The notes under the pieces are model-generated. The model ran no database searches, was not told where the DNA came from, and saw nothing but the letters and a program-made list of their open reading frames with translations. Positions 58,301 to 64,000 of a stretch of 64,000 bases of DNA are shown piece by piece. Numbering within the stretch: position 1 is the stretch's first letter; each line of letters begins with the position of its first letter. The stretch comes from Symsagittifera roscoffensis. Taxonomy: Eukaryota > Xenacoelomorpha > Acoela > Convolutidae. The stretch covers positions 5,990,411 to 6,054,410 of the forward strand of contig NC_087064.1 in assembly GCF_963678635.1 (NCBI RefSeq), in the 5' to 3' direction. The position numbers were made by a program, and so were the translations under genes.

Positions 58301-59497
58301 GTTTGAGATATCTGACCATACTGCAGGCAGTTCAGCCTTAAGTGGCCTCAGGTTCTCCATTTCTATCATGCGATTCGGGGCTGATATGATCACATCATAT
58401 TTTCCTTCCGAAAGTAAGGCTACCATTGCATACACAAATTTCAGTCCATCCGGGAGATGTGCATATCCCGGAGACAACGCAAATACTACTCTCAACGTCA
58501 CTTTATTGAATGATCCCTCCTTCGTCGCATCCACCACTTCACCCATCGACTCCAGGATGTCTTTTATCGCTGGCCATGCTGCGTTTTCTGCTGTTGCAGG
58601 ATCTCTGAGCCTGCTCAGAAAACCTCTACTGTGTAGATGGTCATTGATACCAGCAAACACGATCGTTATCGGGTTCATTTCTGTCTGCCTTTGTACCCCT
58701 ATAGCCAATGACACTGATTGCAATAGGTCTAGGTCAACTGCGGCCAGCATTATGACGTCCGGCCAAAACAAAGACTTAGAGGTGTACACGAACTCTGAAT
58801 TCGCTACTACCATGATTTTGGCCTTTCTCATCTCTGCTTTGTCGTAGGCGGCGAAGATGGTCTCATCTTTTTTTATCGCTGTCAATCCGCCATATCTCTG
58901 GGCATCACCATCTTGGTTCACTAGTTTTGGGTACACTCTCTCCTTCACATGACCAGGTGGTGTCGTCAATTGCCTAAATATCTTCACGTGTTGTCCAATC
59001 GGCGCTCTCGCCGTCAGGAATCTTCCTGGTCTCTCTTCACAATTCCTCTCATCATGGTTCAATCTCACATCTTGCAACGGTCTTGCATTCACAGGTCCCA
59101 TTGTGTTGTTGGAGGGCAGTCCCTCCAAATCGGCAAATCTCAAGGCCGTCGTGGAGCTGAAATTTATGCTAGCGGCTATCAACCAGTCTACGCCGGTTAT
59201 CGAGTACAATCTGCTGACGGATAGCGTCGCTCCATTCAGCATCCTCCTTGCATCTTCGATGAAGCTCACTCTCTGTAGGTCCAGCTTCATTAGTTCGTCT
59301 TTGTATATATGCCAAGGAGACGGTATGGATCGCGACCACATCAATGAGCCTCTGCTCGGTCTCTCCTCTCGACTGGTACTCGTCGTCTCCGATCTAGTGT
59401 CCGATCTAGATGTGCCTGCTACTTCTTCGATTGGTTGGTTGACAGGTCCTATCCTTCTCCTAGGATGAATTGTCCTCCTCATCGGTGCTTCTCCCAA
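55274..59497 (-). CDS. Large element: second part of the SGNH polyprotein
   Basis: 1,407 codons from ATG 59497. It is in the same frame as the preceding 629-codon block (offset 1,911 nt) and is split from it by a single TGA at 59519-59521, so both are parts of one reading frame. Residues about 225-330 resemble a second SGNH-type alpha/beta domain: a strand KIMVVANSEF, then IVFAGINDHLHSRG (279-292), the place and form of the block III GxND motif. The remainder is a large domain of unknown fold, followed by a low-complexity acidic and serine-rich linker (about 1030-1130) and a basic C-terminal part. The last ~12 codons (GPKCLGWDSQMNY) are out of frame, caused by the 333-bp duplicate. Clearly an element gene; function of the second domain is inferred only from the motif. 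Confidence 0.65.
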   Translation of the reverse strand: MGEAPMRRTIHPRRRIGPVNQPIEEVAGTSRSDTRSETTSTSREERPSRGSLMWSRSIPSPWHIYKDELMKLDLQRVSFIEDARRMLNGATLSVSRLYSITGVDWLIAASINFSSTTALRFADLEGLPSNNTMGPVNARPLQDVRLNHDERNCEERPGRFLTARAPIGQHVKIFRQLTTPPGHVKERVYPKLVNQDGDAQRYGGLTAIKKDETIFAAYDKAEMRKAKIMVVANSEFVYTSKSLFWPDVIMLAAVDLDLLQSVSLAIGVQRQTEMNPITIVFAGINDHLHSRGFLSRLRDPATAENAAWPAIKDILESMGEVVDATKEGSFNKVTLRVVFALSPGYAHLPDGLKFVYAMVALLSEGKYDVIISAPNRMIEMENLRPLKAELPAVWSDISNAMRGFKDHALHMLVLDEVLGLELSNFSRQLKLKPGIDDDHRVITAMSNDLWFRAMEVASEDTRRKNSLETRAHLEAMVLRTKPEANQWLHLNPRVAALGADAFQQGPVMITKIHAYLLKEVNLAENAGEKTAEFVNRMCQITLETFWTQEVKGQEGFERTDSMLEGLGAGWTASFLAKVYPKVSHYLIKEFLQAVVKVSIVELIALFVTFGAESFVKGPAILLTDGIQNLRLDGLLTLIAITHGNLGGLMKLARCPEQMKERVRSLDMKKSTDSWNKIRDLRHTLIQYLLQQNRFGTGEDETIDREEDVRRHVGGMPLLTDLSLAMRTDPLALIRGVTEFVTVIYGPAVTFAFPDVKVEAYRRSVLHLNLISAVDGSTLNWCEQHTLRELMSEDLLFAKISEPEMTVINFDDHFSDRMGEVERGHIEVFPKLWNLRPYDKTNGEMTRVPRLTAAYHKVREETKDWGDYKKLPEAIPEFPLIRRMLLVAVSAVQTPRLRAFETNERRIGNFSVTMDPCFVGRNAAVLQYTRFAYTDQATRRRISNAATPKPGRFDEEWKGLGLAPMRMRGRTKLPEASLILTSVRKEMRVGGVLQTRTFLAPFGCEEVKVVHGEEEDKSAGTLLIPRFHEEADNDEQGPSNSNKDKSEGDDGQGGSRQTEEPMQQDQAGGEDDRASTGGTSSLDFNIFSDLENNADTLEATEPADEGTSTLEPPSAFMEMKRNLPESSSPGNSRNNDQRILMESPRRRRIEASARVPFLGTLPEEEWEVHHRDHESRTGCKLDRVAFMEEVWTVIQSYGTQSILKTGLNQPLMKEVLDKLDECEGRLSELLIDSATDESEANSPIKMTPQDDEGEVVYLSRTRRGTMRSKMVIDKINAMKMKLGSRVMPRRIGKTKVDSEISMKAGNSAKRKRVEEVMDLGQGDYQLSGTDRILTDIAMVPPIFMAGIKSTGYRSKRSDRTLTGATLEMEILSQCGESKMRDFKPSPMNHGKGSVAGPKCLGWDSQMNY

Positions 59498-59518
59498 CCG
59501 ATCCTGTACGTCTGTTCT

Positions 59519-59521
59519 TCA
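59519..59521 (-). other. In-frame TGA inside the SGNH polyprotein
   Basis: SSSEPG-TGA-RTDVQDRLGEAPM. The stop follows GGT, so the sequence is GGTTGA, one C-to-T change from GGTCGA (Arg at a CpG). Either a CpG-decay nonsense mutation or a programmed read-through site. Confidence 0.7.
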
Positions 59522-61408
59522 ACCTGGTTCACTGGAGCTTTGTTGCCGGTAATTTGTGACGGCTGGGACCGTACCCAAGCGTGTTTCCAGGTTAGGAGGC
59601 ACAAAGGTGGTGATCACCGTATCACTCACCGTTCCCTCTTCCTTCAGCACTCCTGTGTCAAAGAGTTCTGCTTCCAGCTCATCCAACCGTTCTTGGAAGA
59701 CTCGATTCAACCAAGCCTGTCCTTCGATGCTGTCGAAGTGGATGCCATACGTGGTCAGTCTGGCTTGATCCATGGCTCTCAATTCATGTTCAATGTCCAT
59801 GAGGATCATTCTTCCGGCATTTCGATTTGCTAGGTTTCTCAAGATGTTGTTCCATCTCATGACTCCCTCGTTGTGCCTTCTTCCTGATGCTGTTAGGCTT
59901 CTTGCGTTCATTGGCACCGTGCAAACGGTCAGTACCGCGCAACTGAACTTCTGCCAGAGAGTAGTGAACAAACACACCATCATTGATTCCCACAGTGCTT
60001 CCTGCTCATCTGATCCTCTGGAGATATCATTCGTCCCAACTAAGATCATCACATTGGGTATCTTCCCTGGATTCATTAGCTCCACCATGCGATATAATTG
60101 AGCAATCGTCGCGCCTCCAAAGGCCATCACCGTGGTGACCCATGAGGTCCTCAAATTCGACAGCACTCTGACTAAGCCGTCTCCCAATATCAGGTGAGAT
60201 GTCCCAAGTGGTGGTTGCTGCAGGTTCACAGCCGGGCTCCAGGTAGCTCGATTGAAGCAGGCTCTCGGATCTGTCTCCGGAACTCCCGTGAAATTATACT
60301 TCAATTGATTATTCTTCTGCACGTCTATAATGCGAGACACTTTCTTCGCTGGCATCTTCCGTACTTTCCTCTCTGGGATTCTCGAGCTCCCCATGAGTGG
60401 TGTCACGTTACTCATCCCTTGTCTGATTACTGTCTGGGAGAGTTGTACTCTGCCCGTATCGTCAATCGTTCCATAGGGTGCAGTCACCCCGGAACCTGGT
60501 GCATTCTTGTTAGCGACCAATCGTCCAGCTGTCTCTATCAGTTTTCTCACTGTCTGTTCTACGACGGGATCACCCAAGGTGTCACTAGGATCCGGGATTG
60601 TTACTCGGTTCGTCTCTGCTGGAAGCCGTGTCTCCGTTGTTTGACTCATTTCTCGAGGTGTCAAGAGCTCCATCGGGGACTGCCCACGAGGAATATCCCT
60701 TGCAGGTATCACTTTCTCAATGGACGTCGTCAACGCCGCCTGTTCCGATCGCTCTTTGTATTCCTGCCTTAAGCGTTCGATCTCTTGACCCTGCTTTTTG
60801 TTGCAGTCTTCAAACAACTTTCTCCACATGTCCCGGTCTTCCTCCATCGCCAGCATGGTCTTCGTCATATCGTCTAACTCCTTCTTCGTGCTTTTCAGCT
60901 GATCGTTCATCTCGTCCAGATCTTGTATGGTTTGGTTCGTCTGAACCTTCTGTGTTTCTTTCGCCCTTTTTGGTGGCACAGCTGCTCTCAGTGGTGAACC
61001 AGACGAGGTCGCCTCGCTGTTCATCTCCCGATGCATTCTCGTCAGCCCAGGTTTAGGCTTAGAGGGCATTGGCATCTCACCTGGTTGGTAAGTCCTAGAA
61101 CTTCCCAATCCAGGCTCATTCGCCAAGTCACTCCCTGAGAGAGCCCCGTTTCTGCACCTCATCACTCTCATGTTCGGGCGGTCTAGTACTCCTCTTTCTC
61201 CATATGCTGCCATCAACAGGACTTCCGTGGGGCGGTCCCCACGGTTGTCGTGCCCCAAGATGTTGATCAGGGCGGTCAGCATTATGACCACCTCTGGGTC
61301 CTCCAGAGCGAAGTCTCGTTCGATCAGCCGACGATAGATCGCATCTACCATCGGTCCCACATATGCCTCTGCCAAGTCCATCAATTCATCCAGGTTGAAA
61401 TTGTCCAT
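59519..61408 (-). CDS. Large element: SGNH-hydrolase-domain protein (first part)
   Basis: 629 codons from ATG 61408. An N-terminal helical region (1-70, MDNFNLDELMDLAEAYVGPM...) is followed by a proline/serine-rich linker, a coiled coil (about 160-222) and an SGNH-hydrolase domain (about 403-580). The four family blocks are visible: block I LILGDGLVR (406-414), block II FGGATIAQL (430-438), block III VGTNDIS (457-463), block V YGIHFD (554-559). SGNH enzymes are esterases or lipases with a Ser in block I and an Asp-x-x-His pair in block V. Here the Ser is Gly (G411, GGC, one step from AGC) and the Asp is Tyr (Y554, TAT, one step from GAT), so the protein should be inactive as an esterase. Asn460 and His557 remain. 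Separated from the upstream integrase gene by about 395 bp. Confidence 0.82.
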   Translation of the reverse strand: MDNFNLDELMDLAEAYVGPMVDAIYRRLIERDFALEDPEVVIMLTALINILGHDNRGDRPTEVLLMAAYGERGVLDRPNMRVMRCRNGALSGSDLANEPGLGSSRTYQPGEMPMPSKPKPGLTRMHREMNSEATSSGSPLRAAVPPKRAKETQKVQTNQTIQDLDEMNDQLKSTKKELDDMTKTMLAMEEDRDMWRKLFEDCNKKQGQEIERLRQEYKERSEQAALTTSIEKVIPARDIPRGQSPMELLTPREMSQTTETRLPAETNRVTIPDPSDTLGDPVVEQTVRKLIETAGRLVANKNAPGSGVTAPYGTIDDTGRVQLSQTVIRQGMSNVTPLMGSSRIPERKVRKMPAKKVSRIIDVQKNNQLKYNFTGVPETDPRACFNRATWSPAVNLQQPPLGTSHLILGDGLVRVLSNLRTSWVTTVMAFGGATIAQLYRMVELMNPGKIPNVMILVGTNDISRGSDEQEALWESMMVCLFTTLWQKFSCAVLTVCTVPMNARSLTASGRRHNEGVMRWNNILRNLANRNAGRMILMDIEHELRAMDQARLTTYGIHFDSIEGQAWLNRVFQERLDELEAELFDTGVLKEEGTVSDTVITTFVPPNLETRLGTVPAVTNYRQQSSSEPG

Positions 61409-61803
61409 AGTGTTCTTTCCAAGTTCGATTTGATTTCGATTTCAAGTTTTGACTCAAATGAGCAATTAAATGATCAATCAGGATCTAGAAAAGGAATCAC
61501 GACTGTCACGCCTGTCAGTTTCACCTTAACATATATCGTTAAAATCTGCTTAAAACAGTTCAGATAAAAAGATATTTATCCTAAAATTTATAAAAATCAA
61601 TTGGTTTCTAAAATTTTGGAATTCGACCTAAGATTGGACAGTCCAAACTTTGGATCTATTCCCAAGATCGTCATCTAGTTGTTCATGGTCACTAACCCCT
61701 ACTTACCCATGATCGTAATGACCTAACACATAACATAACATAACACACATATCACATATTACATGCAACTTGGTCTTTGGCCTAACACTCTTTCGCACAT
61801 CAC
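61409..61803. other. 395-bp non-coding gap between integrase and SGNH genes
   Basis: AT-rich compared with the genes on either side, with a taaca-type simple repeat at 61728-61765. It shows no paired terminal repeats and no copy of itself elsewhere in the window, so I do not call it an LTR. It is the place where a promoter, splice site or internal initiation signal for the downstream polyprotein would be expected. Confidence 0.45.
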
Positions 61804-64000
61804 TCAGCCTATACTTAAATAATATTTCTTATGTAGATATACTTGTATGTTCGTATCAGAGAATATCACGTGTACAAGCGCGTACAATTCCCGAGGATGC
61901 AGTCTTCCTCTATTTGGATCGTACACTGGAAGCGAGAGCTCCTTCACGTCCATTTCCACAAGTAAATCCCTCAGCCTCGTCAAAGACAAGACTAGGTTTT
62001 CTGGGTCCACGTGCTGCTTCTCTGTCGCCCTCGTTACCAAGAAGCATAAGTACTTTCCCGGTATCTGTGACACCGCCGGAGGTAAGGCTGCTACGCCCCC
62101 TATCCCTGGTCTTTGCTTCCAAAGGAATTCCACGTTTTTGTATTCCCTCTTAAAATCTGCCGCTAGCGCCGTCCTAAAACTCATGTCTGCGGTGATTGCT
62201 ATCGCACATGTTCTGTTTGTGAGTATGAAATCACTGTCTGTTAGTATTATGTTACTTAAATATTCATTTGGTAAGTTAAAATATGACTCAACTACCCTGC
62301 CTATGTCAGGTTTCTTAGGTTCTTCGCCTGTTTCTGCTTCTAAGTCTCCTGTTTCTCTTGCTATTCTTAATTTTTTTATTATCAAGTTTTCAGTGTGGGT
62401 AAGTCCTACCCCCACTCCCCGGACAAAAATATCCATCGGCGTCCCCGTCGATCGCATACCGGGTATTAAGTCAAGATTAGAAGCTGGAATGAGTAGTCGT
62501 CCTTCCTGGGCAGCCCAGGAAGGATCATCTCGTTCGGTCTTAATGTATTTCGCGCTTTCACGATCTACGTCTTGAATCGTAACGCTGGTCTCTTTAGGGT
62601 CTGATGTGATTTCGTTCAGCCACTCTAAGACGCGCAGGTTCGTCTGGTCTTGTTCATATGACTGCTGTTGCTCATCGTCAAATTCTACCTCGGGTTTCGA
62701 CCAGTCGTCAACCCACTCATCGTTATGATCATCGACTATGTCAATATCTTGTGACACAGTTATTTCTTCTAAACCCACTACTTCCTCCACTATTCTCTTT
62801 AGATCTATCCCATCCACTACAAAGTCGTCACCGTAAGGATTGTACTTCTTTCTTGGTCTCGTCCCGTCCTTCTGACGAGTCTGAATCGTGAACGGAAGAT
62901 CTGGTTCCAAGTTCTTGGGAACCTCTGTCTGTTCGGGATCCTGCCAATCCTCTTCTGCGTAGGGTAAGGTTTCATCGTCCGCTTCGATCTTTTCGTTTGG
63001 ATCCAGGTCCAGCGGTGTATCCGTACCTTCCTCTACGATTTCGTTTCCATCGTTCTTTTCCCTGGTGCCTTTTTCATTGACCTCACAAGCAGGATCCATC
63101 ATTAGATAATCCCCTTCTTCCATGTCTGCAGGTATACACCAGTCTTCTGTCGATGGATTGTGTGGCTTGATGTTTTCGTAGTGGGCGGCTCGGCCAGTAC
63201 TCAGTCTATAAAAGCGTCCCTCTTGGTGCACCTCTGTAATCATGAAGGGTCCCCTCCATTTCTTTAGAAGCTTCTTTGTCCCTTTCGGTGGTATAACGTT
63301 CTGAAATACCCATACGTAGTCTCCCACCGAGTAAGCCTTTGCACCAGCTGCTTTCTTGTCGAATCTTTTCCTCTGCCTTGCCTGTGCCTGCTGAGTGTTT
63401 CGTCTACACAAATCGTTCAACTCCTGTTGGCGTTTGATCACATCCCTCATGTAGAGCTGTGGGGACGTTTTCTTTCCCTCATATTCTGAGTAGAAGAATG
63501 TCAAGGGTAAAGACTTCTCGTGTCCCGTCAGCATCATGTGTGGACTAACTCCAGTGGTGGAGTGTTGCGTGCTATTATAAGCTCCCATCACCTGTGGAAG
63601 GTATCTGTCCCAATCGGTCATGTACCTGGAACAATATACCCTCAGCATCGACACTAACGTCCTATTCTGTCTTTCCACTAAGCCATTCGTCTGAGGGTGG
63701 TATGTCGTGGAGTGAGCCTGAGCGACTTGTGACCGTCTCATAAGCTCTTTCGTAAGCTCGCCTACGAAAGCCGTTCCATTGTCCGATTGAAACGTCATTG
63801 GACAACCATGTCTTGCTATCCACGTATTGATCAGGTGGTCGCATGTCTCTTCCGCCGAGGCAGTTATGCAGGGCACGGCCTCTGCATACTTCGTGAAGTG
63901 ATCTATCATGACCAAGACTTGGTTGTAACCGCTGTCTGTCATGCATATCTTCTGGTGATCTATCTGCACCACCTCGTTGAATTCAGACGACTCAATCGAT
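61804..64000 (-). CDS. Ty3/gypsy-type integrase fused to a macro-like domain (5' partial)
   Basis: Open to the window edge, so its start and any reverse transcriptase are not visible. Numbering from the codon at 63972: DDE integrase core with D5 (VQIDH), D64 (FQSDNGTAF) and E100 (NGLVERQNR), a D-35-E spacing; then a GPY/F-like module (KKWRGPFMITEV, 237-248). Integrases of this type insert element DNA into the chromosome. An acidic linker of about 300 residues follows. Residues about 578-715 look like a macro domain of the OARD1/TARG1 kind (strand-helix order, FKREYKNVEFLW, GGVAALPP, YLCFLVTRAT, ELSLPVYDPNRGRL, VIFSDTNIQVYL). Macro domains bind or hydrolyse ADP-ribose. The usual GCGLD-type loop reads YDPNRGRL here, so activity is uncertain. 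Stop TGA at 61804. Confidence 0.85.
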   Translation of the reverse strand, partial: SIESSEFNEVVQIDHQKICMTDSGYNQVLVMIDHFTKYAEAVPCITASAEETCDHLINTWIARHGCPMTFQSDNGTAFVGELTKELMRRSQVAQAHSTTYHPQTNGLVERQNRTLVSMLRVYCSRYMTDWDRYLPQVMGAYNSTQHSTTGVSPHMMLTGHEKSLPLTFFYSEYEGKKTSPQLYMRDVIKRQQELNDLCRRNTQQAQARQRKRFDKKAAGAKAYSVGDYVWVFQNVIPPKGTKKLLKKWRGPFMITEVHQEGRFYRLSTGRAAHYENIKPHNPSTEDWCIPADMEEGDYLMMDPACEVNEKGTREKNDGNEIVEEGTDTPLDLDPNEKIEADDETLPYAEEDWQDPEQTEVPKNLEPDLPFTIQTRQKDGTRPRKKYNPYGDDFVVDGIDLKRIVEEVVGLEEITVSQDIDIVDDHNDEWVDDWSKPEVEFDDEQQQSYEQDQTNLRVLEWLNEITSDPKETSVTIQDVDRESAKYIKTERDDPSWAAQEGRLLIPASNLDLIPGMRSTGTPMDIFVRGVGVGLTHTENLIIKKLRIARETGDLEAETGEEPKKPDIGRVVESYFNLPNEYLSNIILTDSDFILTNRTCAIAITADMSFRTALAADFKREYKNVEFLWKQRPGIGGVAALPPAVSQIPGKYLCFLVTRATEKQHVDPENLVLSLTRLRDLLVEMDVKELSLPVYDPNRGRLHPRELYALVHVIFSDTNIQVYLHKKYYLSIG

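Noticed and set aside
61409-61803. An LTR separating two retroelements
   Set aside because: No second copy of this sequence, no target duplication and no polypurine/primer-binding arrangement were visible; left as an untyped gap.
55551-63000. Numerous plus-strand open frames of 60-240 codons opposite the large element
   Set aside because: They are antisense shadows of the long minus-strand frames, which carry the recognisable domains.

Overview
The window reads as a nuclear segment of a metazoan genome. Three conserved animal genes with GT-AG introns can be recognised, all on the minus strand: ARPC2 (Arp2/3 complex subunit 2), MED22 (Mediator subunit 22) and an ATF6-type membrane-bound bZIP factor. 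They sit in AT-rich DNA packed with tandem repeats, short inverted-repeat transposons and tRNA-derived SINEs. I do not assign a phylum. In all three genes a strong 3' splice site lies only 8, 10 or 24 nt upstream of the start codon, which fits spliced-leader trans-splicing or very short 5'UTR exons.

Region by region. 1-13.4 kb is a nearly gene-free higher-order tandem repeat. A ~3.4-kb unit is present as copies A, B, a truncated C and a separate D. Part of the unit is itself a decayed ~200-bp satellite (about eight monomers), and it carries hAT-type MITEs. 13.4-17.7 kb holds a diverged ~1.05-kb duplication and an inverted repeat. 17.7-21.1 kb is a clean 2 x 1.72-kb tandem duplication with a nested ~265-bp duplication. 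21.1-28.7 kb is gene-poor and contains MITEs and SINEs. ARPC2 (28.7-33.9 kb) and MED22 (36.2-41.2 kb) follow, with MITEs in their introns and intergenic space and a ~165-bp satellite inside the large MED22 intron. 42.1-44.4 kb is a ~1.06-kb tandem repeat with decayed coding character. ATF6 occupies 46.0-47.8 kb in one coding exon, and a second array of the ~165-bp satellite lies just upstream of it. 49-50.4 kb is a degraded reverse transcriptase relic (+) broken by a LINE-like 3' fragment (-).

From about 52.1 kb to the window end the composition becomes visibly more GC-rich and everything reads on the minus strand. This is a large mobile element, cut off by the window edge. In transcription order it encodes a Ty3/gypsy-type DDE integrase with a macro-like (ADP-ribose-binding fold) C-terminus, a ~0.4-kb gap, and then about 9 kb of further coding sequence. 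That sequence has an N-terminal helical and coiled-coil region, a typical SGNH-hydrolase domain that has lost two catalytic residues, a second more divergent SGNH-like block, an acidic linker, and several unrecognised domains. It is interrupted by three in-frame stops, two frame changes and an apparently perfect 333-bp internal duplication, so this copy is probably recent but defective. The pairing of an integrase-macro fusion with a downstream SGNH polyprotein is the most unusual content of the window. Whether the element has a reverse transcriptase (giant LTR retroelement) or not (Ginger-like DNA transposon) lies beyond the window edge.
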